Of a DNA stretch of 7,477 nt, positions 1 to 5,287 are shown piece after piece. Made by a program: the position numbers and the translations under genes. Origin of the DNA: DASUMF01 sp040510575 (GTDB lineage Bacteria; Actinomycetota; Acidimicrobiia; IMCC26256; DASPTH01). How positions within the stretch are numbered: position 1 is the stretch's first letter; every line of letters begins with the position of its first letter. Location of the stretch: positions 1 to 7,477 of the forward strand of contig JBEVIU010000093.1 in NCBI GenBank assembly GCA_040510575.1, written 5' to 3'. The notes below the pieces were generated by a model. It did not search any database. It had not been told where the DNA came from and saw only the letters and a program-made list of their open reading frames with translations.

Positions 1-207
1 GGGTTGGCGGTGGCGAAGGGGTTCGTCGACGTGATGGGTGGCGAGCTCACCGTGGAGGACACGCCCGGGGGAGGCACGACCATGGTGGTGCGCTTTCCGG
101 CGTACGTGGGCGATCAGCACTTCGACGATCAGCACTTCGACGATCAGCCATTCGACGATCAGCCATTCGACGATCAGCCATTCGACGATCAGCAGGTGAT
201 CGGGTGA
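1..207 (+). CDS. kdpD: KdpD-type sensor histidine kinase, C-terminal fragment (cut by the window edge)
   Basis: Only the last 68 residues are in the window. The reading frame is open from base 1, so the true start lies upstream. Residues 1-32 show the end of a HATPase_c domain: GLAVAKGFVDVMGG followed by DTPGGGTTMVVRFP, which matches the G2-box and final beta strand of histidine kinases and is especially close to KdpD wording. KdpD senses K+ limitation or turgor at the membrane and phosphorylates KdpE to control the KdpFABC potassium pump. The kinase fold ends near residue 33. The rest is an unusual low-complexity tail of five-residue repeats (FDDQH/FDDQP) coded by a 15-bp tandem repeat. The stop TGA overlaps the GTG start of kdpE by four bases, indicating translational coupling. 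The KdpD identity rests on this fragment plus the adjacent kdpE; another OmpR-family partner kinase is the main alternative. Confidence 0.85.
   Translation, partial: GLAVAKGFVDVMGGELTVEDTPGGGTTMVVRFPAYVGDQHFDDQHFDDQPFDDQPFDDQPFDDQQVIG
111..194 (+). repeat. 15-bp tandem repeat at the 3' end of kdpD (about 5.6 copies)
   Basis: Five complete 15-base units start at 111, 126, 141, 156 and 171, and a partial sixth starts at 186. The unit is CGATCAGCACTTCGA in the first two copies and CGATCAGCCATTCGA in the next three, so copies are identical within each subtype. Being a multiple of three, it encodes a pentapeptide repeat (DQHFD/DQPFD) without shifting the frame. Near-identity of copies points to recent slippage or duplication. 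Every copy carries GATC, so GATC sites recur every 15 bases from 112 to 187. Confidence 0.95.
194..201 (+). promoter_or_regulatory. Ribosome binding site of kdpE
   Basis: AGGTGATC matches the extended complement of the 16S rRNA 3' end (anti-SD GATCACCT) over eight bases and lies just upstream of the GTG at 204. It sits where the last repeat copy diverges from the 15-bp unit, so the end of the repeat array doubles as the initiation signal of kdpE. This supports the GTG at 204 as the start. Confidence 0.55.
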
Positions 208-881
208 GCAGGGTGCTGGTCGTCGACGACGAACCGCAGATCCTGCGGGCACTCGTCATCAACCTGCGTGCTCGCGGCTACGAGATCGACGTCGCGGCCA
301 CGGGGGAGCGGGCGCTCGAGTTGGCGGCGAAGCGTCATCCCGATGTGGTGGTGCTCGACCTCGGTCTCCCCGGCATCGACGGCGTCGACGTGATCCGCGG
401 GTTGCGCGGATGGTCACAGGTGCCGATCGTGGTGCTCTCGGCGCGTGACGAGGAGCCGGCGAAGGTCGCCGCGCTCGACGCCGGCGCCGACGACTACGTG
501 ACGAAGCCGTTCGGGATGGACGAGCTGGTCGCCCGCCTGCGGGCCGCGCTCCGGCGAGCGGTGCCGAGCGAGGAGCAGGCCGTCATCGCGACCGACGACT
601 TCGTGATCGACCTGGCCGCGAAGCGAGTGTCACGCGAAGGCGTCGATGTGCGGCTCACGCCGACCGAGTGGCACCTGGTCGAGATGCTCGTCCGCAACCA
701 GGGCAAGCTGGTGACGCAGCGCACGCTCCTCGACGAGGTGTGGGGCCCGTCGCACGAGCGCGACACGAACTACCTCCGTGTGTACATGGCGCAGGTGCGG
801 CGGAAGTTGGAACCCGTGCCGTCGATGCCGCGCTACTTCATCACCGAAGCAGGTATGGGGTACCGCTTCGAGCTGGCGTGA
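204..881 (+). CDS. kdpE: KdpE-type OmpR/PhoB-family response regulator
   Basis: This 225-residue protein has the normal length for an OmpR-type regulator. Residues 1-120 form the receiver domain, with the acidic pocket D8-D9, phosphoacceptor D52 (VVVLDLGLPG), switch residue S79 and K101 in TKPF. Residues 125-225 form the winged-helix DNA-binding domain (LTPTEWHLVEMLVRNQGKLV, then LLDEVWG, NYLRVYMAQVRRKLEP and ITEAGMGYRF). The wording of the last segments is characteristic of KdpE, which activates kdpFABC when potassium is scarce after phosphorylation by KdpD. The GTG start at 204 overlaps the kdpD stop (GTGA), so the pair is co-transcribed and coupled. All key residues are present and nothing looks broken. 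The potassium pump genes are not in this window, so the target operon is inferred. The gene converges on the methyltransferase with only three bases between stop codons. Confidence 0.93.
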   Translation: MSRVLVVDDEPQILRALVINLRARGYEIDVAATGERALELAAKRHPDVVVLDLGLPGIDGVDVIRGLRGWSQVPIVVLSARDEEPAKVAALDAGADDYVTKPFGMDELVARLRAALRRAVPSEEQAVIATDDFVIDLAAKRVSREGVDVRLTPTEWHLVEMLVRNQGKLVTQRTLLDEVWGPSHERDTNYLRVYMAQVRRKLEPVPSMPRYFITEAGMGYRFELA

Positions 882-884
882 TCG

Positions 885-1475
885 TCACGACCGTGGGCGC
901 ACGTCGATTGCGACGACGTAGTTGCTGTCGGGCGTGAACGGCTCACCGTCCCACGTCGCGTAGCGAGCCGCGGGAACCAGGCCCGCGTCGCGCGTCCATG
1001 CGTCGTAGTCGTCGATCGTGGCACGCCCCGTCGACAGCTGGAACCCCGCGATCAGCGATCCCGCCGGCGCGAGGCGCGCGGCCAGATTGCGCACCACCAC
1101 CGCCTCGGTCGCAGGGGCGACGAAGATCATCACGTTGCCGGCCATGACGATTGCGTCGAACGGCCCGGGCGCGTCGTCCGACGCCATCGTCGCGAGGTCG
1201 GCGTGGCGCCACTCGAGGGTCGGTGCTTTCGCGCGCGCCTGCGCGAGCAGCAGAGGATCGACATCGATGCCGACCACGGTGTACCCGCGATCGGCGAGGC
1301 GAATCGCGACCCGACCGGTGCCACAGCCTGCGTCGAGGATGGTGGCCGGGCGGGCGACGAGGCGCTCCACCAGCGACGCCTCGCCGTGCACGTCGTGGCC
1401 GTCGGCCGCGAGGCGGGCCCAACGATCGTCGTAGGCCTGCGCATCGAGCTCCACACGCCGTGGACCCTCGACCAC
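885..1475 (-). CDS. Class I SAM-dependent methyltransferase (substrate unknown)
   Basis: The protein has 196 residues from the GTG at 1475. Residues 46-57 (ILDAGCGTGRVA) are motif I, the glycine-rich SAM-binding loop. D71 in VVGIDVD is the acidic residue at the end of strand 2 that binds the ribose. HADLA (91-95) is the adenine-side motif, and FDAIVMAGNVMIF (106-118) is the motif-II strand. This is a Rossmann-fold methyltransferase of the Methyltransf_11/25 type. The substrate cannot be read from sequence; such small stand-alone enzymes act on small molecules, proteins or RNA. The frame stays open upstream to a GTG at 1541, but a strong AGGAGGAGG lies six bases before the GTG at 1475, so I choose that start. 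No membrane segment or signal peptide is visible. It is divergent from the moxR cluster, with 119 bases between the start codons at 1475 and 1595, and convergent with kdpE. Confidence 0.85.
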   Translation of the reverse strand: MVEGPRRVELDAQAYDDRWARLAADGHDVHGEASLVERLVARPATILDAGCGTGRVAIRLADRGYTVVGIDVDPLLLAQARAKAPTLEWRHADLATMASDDAPGPFDAIVMAGNVMIFVAPATEAVVVRNLAARLAPAGSLIAGFQLSTGRATIDDYDAWTRDAGLVPAARYATWDGEPFTPDSNYVVAIDVRPRS

Positions 1476-1481
1476 CAGCAA

Positions 1482-1490
1482 CCTCCTCCT
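1482..1490 (-). promoter_or_regulatory. Shine-Dalgarno sequence fixing the methyltransferase start
   Basis: Read on the minus strand this is AGGAGGAGG, with a six-base spacer to the GTG at 1475. No comparable site precedes the upstream in-frame GTG at 1541. The strength and spacing decide in favour of the shorter protein. Confidence 0.8.
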
Positions 1491-1518
1491 CGCGAAATCC
1501 CGCGACGGGCCCTCAACG

Positions 1519-1524
1519 TACAAT
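1519..1524 (+). promoter_or_regulatory. Candidate -10 box of the leader-moxR operon
   Basis: TACAAT differs from the consensus TATAAT at one position. It lies in the divergent gap, 38 bases before the leader ATG at 1563, a reasonable 5' UTR length. I see no good -35 hexamer 16-18 bases upstream, so the call rests on the -10 box and position alone. Confidence 0.4.
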
Positions 1525-1549
1525 CTCCGGGAAGGTGTCACCCCCCGGC

Positions 1550-1555
1550 AGGAGG
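1550..1555 (+). promoter_or_regulatory. Shine-Dalgarno sequence of the moxR leader ORF
   Basis: A perfect AGGAGG lies seven bases before the ATG at 1563. It is the only strong ribosome binding site between the candidate promoter and moxR, and it points at the leader ORF rather than at the moxR GTG 40 bases downstream. Confidence 0.8.
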
Positions 1556-1562
1556 AGCACGC

Positions 1563-1598
1563 ATGCGCGCACCGATCCGTGAGCTGGGTGCCCGGTGA
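1563..1598 (+). CDS. Putative 11-residue leader peptide overlapping the moxR start
   Basis: ATG at 1563 opens an 11-codon ORF, MRAPIRELGAR, ending at TGA 1596-1598. It has an ideal AGGAGG with a seven-base spacer, whereas the moxR GTG at 1595 lacks a clear Shine-Dalgarno sequence of its own. The ORF's stop overlaps the moxR start by four bases (GTGA), the same coupling geometry used between the next genes of the operon. The likely role is to load ribosomes that re-initiate on moxR. The peptide shows no run of identical amino acids that would suggest attenuation. An alternative is that a one-base or two-base indel, natural or a sequencing error, has separated a former ATG start from moxR. This is inference from signals, not homology. 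Confidence 0.5.
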   Translation: MRAPIRELGAR

Positions 1599-2755
1599 GT
1601 GCAGACCTGACCGTCGCGCAGGTCGAGGAGGCGTCGACCCGCCTCGAGCGCACGCTCTTCGAGGTCAAGCGCGTCATCGTGGGTCAGGACAGGATGGTGG
1701 AGCGGCTGCTCGTGTGCCTCTTGGCGCGCGGGCACTGTCTCATCGAAGGGGTGCCCGGCCTCGCCAAGACGCTGGCCGCCGAGACGCTCGCGGCGACGGT
1801 GCGGGGTGGGTTCGCGCGGATCCAGTTCACGCCCGACCTCATGCCGTCGGACCTCGTCGGCACGCGCATCTACCGACCGTCGAGCGAGCGCTTCGACGTC
1901 GAGCTCGGCCCGATCTTCTCCAACTTCGTGCTCGCGGACGAGATCAACCGCGCGCCGGCCAAGGTGCAGTCCGCGCTGCTCGAGGTGATGGCGGAGCGCC
2001 AAGTGTCGATCGCGGGTGTCACCCATCCGGTTCCGGAGCCCTTCCTGGTGCTCGCGACGCAGAACCCGATCGAGTCCGAGGGCGTGTACGCGTTGCCCGA
2101 GGCGCAACGTGACCGCTTCCTCCTCAAGGTGGTCATCGGGTATCCGACGCCGATGGAGGAGCTCGAGATCGTGCACCGGATGGGCGTCGAGCCGCCGTCG
2201 GCCGATCCCGCGCTCGACGTCGACGAGTTGCTCGAGCTCCAGCGTCTCGCTGACGCGGTGTACGTCGACCCCGCCGTCGCCTGGTATGCCGTGAGCCTGG
2301 TGTTCGCCACGCGCGCGCCGGCAGAGCAGGGGTTCGACGACCTCGTGCCTCTCGTCGCCTTCGGTGCGAGCCCGCGCGCAACGCTCGGCCTGGTGGCCGG
2401 TGCACGCGCGCTGGCCCTGATTCGGGGACGCACGTACGTGCTGCCCCAGGACGTGTACGACATCGCGCCCGAGGTGCTGCGCCACCGGATCGTGCTCAGC
2501 TACGAGGCGCTGGCCGACGGCGTGGAAGCCGACCACGTCGTGGAGCGCATCGTCACCGCGCTGCCGATCCCGCACATCACGCCGGGACAGGAGCGCGAGC
2601 CCGGCGCCCGACCGCCACTCGCCGATCCGCGACCTGCTGATCCACCGGTCGCTGATCCACCGGTCGCTGGTCCACGGGTCGCTGGTCCGGGGGGCCTCGG
2701 CGCGCCGGACACGGCGTCGACCACCGGGAACGACGACGCGCAACGCTCGGCGTGA
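1595..2755 (+). CDS. MoxR-family AAA+ ATPase
   Basis: The protein has 386 residues. Walker A is EGVPGLAKT (51-59) and Walker B is FVLADEINRA (111-120, with D115-E116). Sensor 1 is LVLATQNPIE (151-160), the arginine-finger region is LPEAQRDRF (167-175) and the sensor 2 region is GASPRATLGL (278-287). This is the full AAA_3 plus lid architecture of MoxR ATPases, cytosolic enzymes thought to act as chaperones for metal-cofactor insertion or assembly of partner complexes through VWA proteins. The family core ends near residue 342. Residues 343-386 form an extra proline/alanine/aspartate-rich tail with five-residue repeats (ADPPV, AGPRV) coded by a second 15-bp tandem repeat. The GTG start at 1595 is chosen because it keeps the conserved N-terminal helix and overlaps the leader ORF stop. 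The gene's stop overlaps the DUF58 start (GTGA), so the three genes form one coupled operon. The specific client is unknown. Confidence 0.92.
   Translation: MSADLTVAQVEEASTRLERTLFEVKRVIVGQDRMVERLLVCLLARGHCLIEGVPGLAKTLAAETLAATVRGGFARIQFTPDLMPSDLVGTRIYRPSSERFDVELGPIFSNFVLADEINRAPAKVQSALLEVMAERQVSIAGVTHPVPEPFLVLATQNPIESEGVYALPEAQRDRFLLKVVIGYPTPMEELEIVHRMGVEPPSADPALDVDELLELQRLADAVYVDPAVAWYAVSLVFATRAPAEQGFDDLVPLVAFGASPRATLGLVAGARALALIRGRTYVLPQDVYDIAPEVLRHRIVLSYEALADGVEADHVVERIVTALPIPHITPGQEREPGARPPLADPRPADPPVADPPVAGPRVAGPGGLGAPDTASTTGNDDAQRSA
2624..2689 (+). repeat. 15-bp tandem repeat at the 3' end of moxR (about 4.4 copies)
   Basis: Units start at 2624, 2639, 2654, 2669 and 2684 (last one partial). 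The copies at 2639 and 2654 are identical (GATCCACCGGTCGCT). The first (GATCCGCGACCTGCT) and fourth (GGTCCACGGGTCGCT) are diverged. It encodes the tail repeats ADPRP/ADPPV/ADPPV/AGPRV. Period, position at a gene's 3' end, and the pattern GATC..CC..TCG.. are shared with the array at 111-194. Confidence 0.85.
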
Positions 2756-3726
2756 GCACCGACTCGACCGTCGGCCGGGCCGAACAGGGCCTGCGGCGCC
2801 TCGAGCTCGACGTGTACCGGCGCCTCGACGGCATGCTCCAGGGCGATCACCTCGGTTTGGTGCCGGCTCCCGGCACGGAGCTCGGTGAGAGCCGCGAGTA
2901 CCGGGCGGGCGACGACGTCCGCCGCATGGACTGGCCGGTGACGGCGCGAACCGCGGTCGCGCACGTGCGCGACACCATCGCCGACCGGGAGCTCGAGACG
3001 TGGGTGGTCGTCGACCGCTCGGCCAGCCTCGACTACGGCACCGCGCAGTGCGAGAAGCGCGACATCGCGCTGGCATCGGTCGCCGCGGTGGGGTTCCTCA
3101 CCAGCCGGGTCGGTAACCGGCTCGGTGCAGTGGTGCTGTCGAGCGCCGGTACCGCGGTGATCCCTGCACGCGGCGGTCGCAACGCGACGTTCGCCCTGCT
3201 CCGCCGGATCGACTCCGTCCCGCGCATCGACGGCGCGAACCCTCCTGCCGGTGACCTCGGCGACGCGCTGCGTCGCGCCACTCGCACGGCGCGGCGTCGC
3301 GGTCTGGTCGTCGTGGTGTCGGACTTCCTCGCCCGCGATGAGTGGGCACGACCGCTGCGCGTGCTCGCGGCCCGCCACGACGTGCTCGCGATCGAGATCA
3401 TCGACCCGCGCGAGCTCGAGCTGCCGCCGGTCGGGCTCGTGACGCTGGTCGACACCGAGACCGGTCGGCGCGTCGAGGTGCAGACGGCCAGCGAGAAGGT
3501 CCGAGCGCGTTTCGCCGCGGCCGCGGCCGCGCAGCGGGCCGAGATCGCCGACGCGATCAAGGGTGCAGGAGCCGAGCATCTCGTGCTGCGCACCGATCGC
3601 GACTGGCTGCTCGACATCGTCCGCTACGTCGACGTTCGTCGTCGCCGCCGCGCCGGTCGCGCGGCACCGCGTCCTCGAGCGTCGACGCGCGTGCCGGCCA
3701 CCAATGGCGAGCCGGTGCGGTCGTGA
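2752..3726 (+). CDS. DUF58 family protein (MoxR-associated, VWA-like)
   Basis: The protein has 324 residues. The DUF58 signature is at 45-73: GESREYRAGDDVRRMDW followed by ARTAVAHVR. A VWA-like strand follows with a MIDAS-type motif VVDRSASL (86-93; D88, S90, S92), and a second core strand is VVVVSDFL (196-203). DUF58 proteins are the standard partners of MoxR ATPases; their exact biochemical role is not established. No transmembrane segment is visible, so this is the soluble short form of DUF58, probably acting at the cytoplasmic face with MoxR and the membrane VWA protein. Residues 294-324 form a very basic tail (VRRRRRAGR) of no recognised function. The GTG start overlaps the moxR stop and its stop overlaps the GTG of the VWA gene, each by four bases. 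No separate Shine-Dalgarno sequence is evident, in keeping with translational coupling. Confidence 0.9.
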   Translation: MSTDSTVGRAEQGLRRLELDVYRRLDGMLQGDHLGLVPAPGTELGESREYRAGDDVRRMDWPVTARTAVAHVRDTIADRELETWVVVDRSASLDYGTAQCEKRDIALASVAAVGFLTSRVGNRLGAVVLSSAGTAVIPARGGRNATFALLRRIDSVPRIDGANPPAGDLGDALRRATRTARRRGLVVVVSDFLARDEWARPLRVLAARHDVLAIEIIDPRELELPPVGLVTLVDTETGRRVEVQTASEKVRARFAAAAAAQRAEIADAIKGAGAEHLVLRTDRDWLLDIVRYVDVRRRRRAGRAAPRPRASTRVPATNGEPVRS

Positions 3727-4667
3727 CGTTCCTGTCGGAGGAGCGCCTCCTGCTCCTCGTCCTCGTGGTCGCGCTGCTCGTCGGATACGTCGTGGTGCAG
3801 CGTCAGCGGCGTCCCTACGCGGTGCGCTTCACCAACGTCGACCTGCTGGCGTCGGTGGTGCCCCGTCATCCCAGCTGGCGCCGCCACCTTGCCGCCGGCG
3901 CGTCACTGCTCGCGTTGACCCTGCTCGTGCTCGCGTTCGCCCGCCCGGCTCGAACCGTGCAGGTGCCGCGTGAGACCGCCACCGTGATGCTCGCGGTCGA
4001 CGTCTCGCGATCGATGAAGGCCACCGACGTCGACCCGACGCGCTTGCGCGCCGCGCAACGCTCGGTGGAAACGTTCGTGAAGACGCTGCCGCGGCGGTTC
4101 AGGCTCGGCCTGGTGCTGTTCGCCGGCTCGGTCGAGGTCGCGGTGCCTCCCACCCACGCCCGTGCGCGCGTCAGCGACGCGGTCAAGAACATCACCCTGC
4201 AGGCCTCGACCGCGATCGGCGAAGCGATCTTCTCGTCGCTCTCGGCGATCAAGGCGACGCCGGCCGACGGCGGGAAGTCGCCGCCGGCGCGCATCGTGCT
4301 CCTCTCCGACGGCAGCACGAACGCCGGCCGTCCGAACGAGCAGGCGGTCGCGGCGGCCCGCAAGGCCGACGTGCAGGTGTCCACCATCGCGTTCGGCACC
4401 GACTCGGGCACGATCGTGCTCGACGGCGTCAACGAAGCGGTCCCGGTGAACCGCGACGCCCTCCGTGCGATCGCACAAGACACGGGTGGGCGTTACGCCG
4501 AAGCGGTCACCGAGCAGGGGCTCCGCCAGACCTACGAGGACATCGGCAGCCGGCTGGCGAGCAAGCCGGAGTCGCGTCCGATCACGATGTGGTTCGTCGG
4601 CGCCGCCATCCTCTTCGCCTTTGCGGCGGCGGTGGGCTCGCTGCTCTGGACGTCGCGCCTGCCCTGA
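3723..4667 (+). CDS. Membrane-anchored VWA-domain protein (BatA/BatB-like)
   Basis: The protein has 314 residues from the GTG at 3723. Hydrophobic helices lie at about 9-25 and 55-73. A VWA domain at about 86-275 follows, and a third helix is at about 289-309. The metal-ion-dependent adhesion site is complete: DVSRS (D93, S95, S97), T163 in ASTAIGEA and D196 in LLSDGSTN. This is the layout of BatA/BatB-type proteins encoded beside MoxR and DUF58, in which MoxR is thought to act on or through a membrane VWA partner. I infer that the metal-binding domain lies outside the cytoplasmic membrane between helices 2 and 3. The frame is open further upstream inside the DUF58 gene, but the GTG at 3723, overlapping the DUF58 stop as GTGA, gives the expected N terminus. 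The operon has no TPR-type Bat protein after it. Confidence 0.9.
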   Translation: MTFLSEERLLLLVLVVALLVGYVVVQRQRRPYAVRFTNVDLLASVVPRHPSWRRHLAAGASLLALTLLVLAFARPARTVQVPRETATVMLAVDVSRSMKATDVDPTRLRAAQRSVETFVKTLPRRFRLGLVLFAGSVEVAVPPTHARARVSDAVKNITLQASTAIGEAIFSSLSAIKATPADGGKSPPARIVLLSDGSTNAGRPNEQAVAAARKADVQVSTIAFGTDSGTIVLDGVNEAVPVNRDALRAIAQDTGGRYAEAVTEQGLRQTYEDIGSRLASKPESRPITMWFVGAAILFAFAAAVGSLLWTSRLP

Positions 4668-4690
4668 TCCGGCAGGCATTCCTCTGAACT

Positions 4691-4728
4691 GGGCGGCCCG
4701 CCCTGACCGGTGTCGTGGGTCACACCGG
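4691..4728. terminator. Inverted repeats after the moxR operon, candidate terminator
   Basis: Two hairpins follow the VWA stop: GGGCG-GCC-CGCCC at 4691-4703, and CCGGTGT/ACACCGG at 4707-4713 and 4722-4728 with an eight-base loop. Neither has a T tract on either strand, so this would be a non-canonical GC-rich terminator at best. It is the only structure found in the 141-base gap (4668-4808). I see no clear promoter for the downstream gene there. Confidence 0.35.
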
Positions 4729-4798
4729 CGCCCCACAAGCGACGATTCCGTCAAGTCGAGGGAGCGCGCCGCCGACACAGGGGCGAGCGAGAAGAGCG

Positions 4799-4803
4799 GG
4801 AGG
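4799..4803 (+). promoter_or_regulatory. Shine-Dalgarno sequence of the STAS gene
   Basis: GGAGG lies five bases before the ATG at 4809. The frame remains open upstream to about 4710, and another in-frame ATG lies at 4848, but only 4809 has a good ribosome binding site. Confidence 0.65.
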
Positions 4804-4808
4804 GGCGC

Positions 4809-5156
4809 ATGCGCTACGGCCGTGCAGCAAGTGTGGAACCGGGCGCCATGTTCACGTGCTCGGTGTCGCGACGCGGGGAGCACGTGACGGTCGGCGTCAT
4901 CGGCGAGATCGACCAGTCCGCCGCGGGCCAATTCCGCAATCACCTCCTCACCATCGCCAAGGAACATCCGGCGTCGATCGCCATCGACCTCGCGGGCGTG
5001 TCGCTCCCCGACGCGGCGTGCGTGGCGGTGCTGGTCGAGGTGTGGCGCTTCGCCGAGGAGCACCACATCGAGCTCACCGTGCGGTCGCCGTCGGACGCGA
5101 TCACGCGAGCGTTCGACGTCACCGCGTCGGGCCACCTGCTGACCCTGCGCACCTGA
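4809..5156 (+). CDS. STAS-domain protein without the phosphorylatable serine
   Basis: The protein has 115 residues, near the usual size of single-domain anti-sigma-factor antagonists. The STAS fold is visible from about residue 14: strand FTCSVSRRGEHVTVGVIGEID (14-34), helix 36-51, strand ASIAIDLAGVSL (55-66), the central loop and helix DAACVAVLVEVWRFAEEH (68-85), strand IELTVRS (87-93) and helix SDAITRAFDVT (94-104). In classical SpoIIAA/RsbV proteins the loop reads D-S-S-G, with a serine that the anti-sigma kinase phosphorylates. Here it is D68-A69-A70-C71, so kinase control by that route is not possible. It may be a constitutive antagonist, a decoy, or a structural STAS protein. No partner kinase, phosphatase or sigma factor gene is adjacent. 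Family assignment is good; function is open. Confidence 0.75.
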   Translation: MRYGRAASVEPGAMFTCSVSRRGEHVTVGVIGEIDQSAAGQFRNHLLTIAKEHPASIAIDLAGVSLPDAACVAVLVEVWRFAEEHHIELTVRSPSDAITRAFDVTASGHLLTLRT

Positions 5157-5193
5157 CCCGCGAGGCCTGACCGGCCATCCGAGCGGACGTCTC

Positions 5194-5225
5194 CGGGCAC
5201 CGCTTCGCGGAACTTTTCGTGCCCG
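5194..5225. terminator. Inverted repeat after the STAS gene, candidate terminator
   Basis: CGGGCAC (5194-5200) pairs perfectly with GTGCCCG (5219-5225). A small inner hairpin CCGC-TTC-GCGG (5200-5210) lies within the loop, sharing one base with the outer stem. There is no T tract immediately after the stem. It lies 38 bases past the STAS stop, so terminator or 5' regulatory element of the next gene are both possible. Confidence 0.3.
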
Positions 5226-5248
5226 ACCGGCGACTCCTTGGGACATGT

Positions 5249-5269
5249 GCGGGCCCGCTCGGGGCCCGC
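5249..5269 (+). promoter_or_regulatory. Strong hairpin in the 5' region of the ycnI-like gene
   Basis: GCGGGCCC (5249-5256) and GGGCCCGC (5262-5269) form a perfect eight-base, all-GC stem with a five-base loop GCTCG. It ends 22 bases before the ATG at 5292 and 13 bases before the Shine-Dalgarno sequence, so it could affect translation or mRNA stability, or act as a terminator-like element. No known riboswitch class is recognised. Confidence 0.45.
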
Positions 5270-5282
5270 GTTCGTCGAGCAA

Positions 5283-5287
5283 GGGAG
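5283..5287 (+). promoter_or_regulatory. Shine-Dalgarno sequence of the ycnI-like gene
   Basis: GGGAG (within AAGGGAG, 5281-5287) is four bases from the ATG at 5292. The upstream in-frame TTG at 5238 has no such site and would bury the signal peptide behind 18 polar residues. Confidence 0.6.

Noticed and set aside
111..194. CRISPR array
   Set aside because: The units are 15 bases with no spacers, directly abutting and in frame with a coding sequence; it is a simple tandem repeat.
1476..1541. Longer methyltransferase beginning at GTG 1541
   Set aside because: The added 22 residues match nothing in the family, and the strong Shine-Dalgarno sequence at 1482-1490 points to GTG 1475.
1538..3076. 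Minus-strand open frame of 512 codons across moxR
   Set aside because: Antisense to the clearly real MoxR and DUF58 genes, of biased composition and with no domain motif; a shadow frame.
2500..3579. Minus-strand open frame of 359 codons across the moxR/DUF58 junction
   Set aside because: Low-complexity composition partly generated by reading the 15-bp repeat backwards; no conserved motif.
3342..3722. N-terminal extension of the VWA protein inside the DUF58 gene
   Set aside because: The extension is an Arg/Ala-rich out-of-frame reading of DUF58; the GTG at 3723 gives a normal membrane N terminus and a GTGA overlap.
5209..5235. ECF-sigma-like promoter with GGAAC as the -35 element
   Set aside because: GGAAC at 5209-5213 fits, but no convincing -10 (CGTT or GTC type) is found at the right distance, and the stretch lies inside an inverted repeat.
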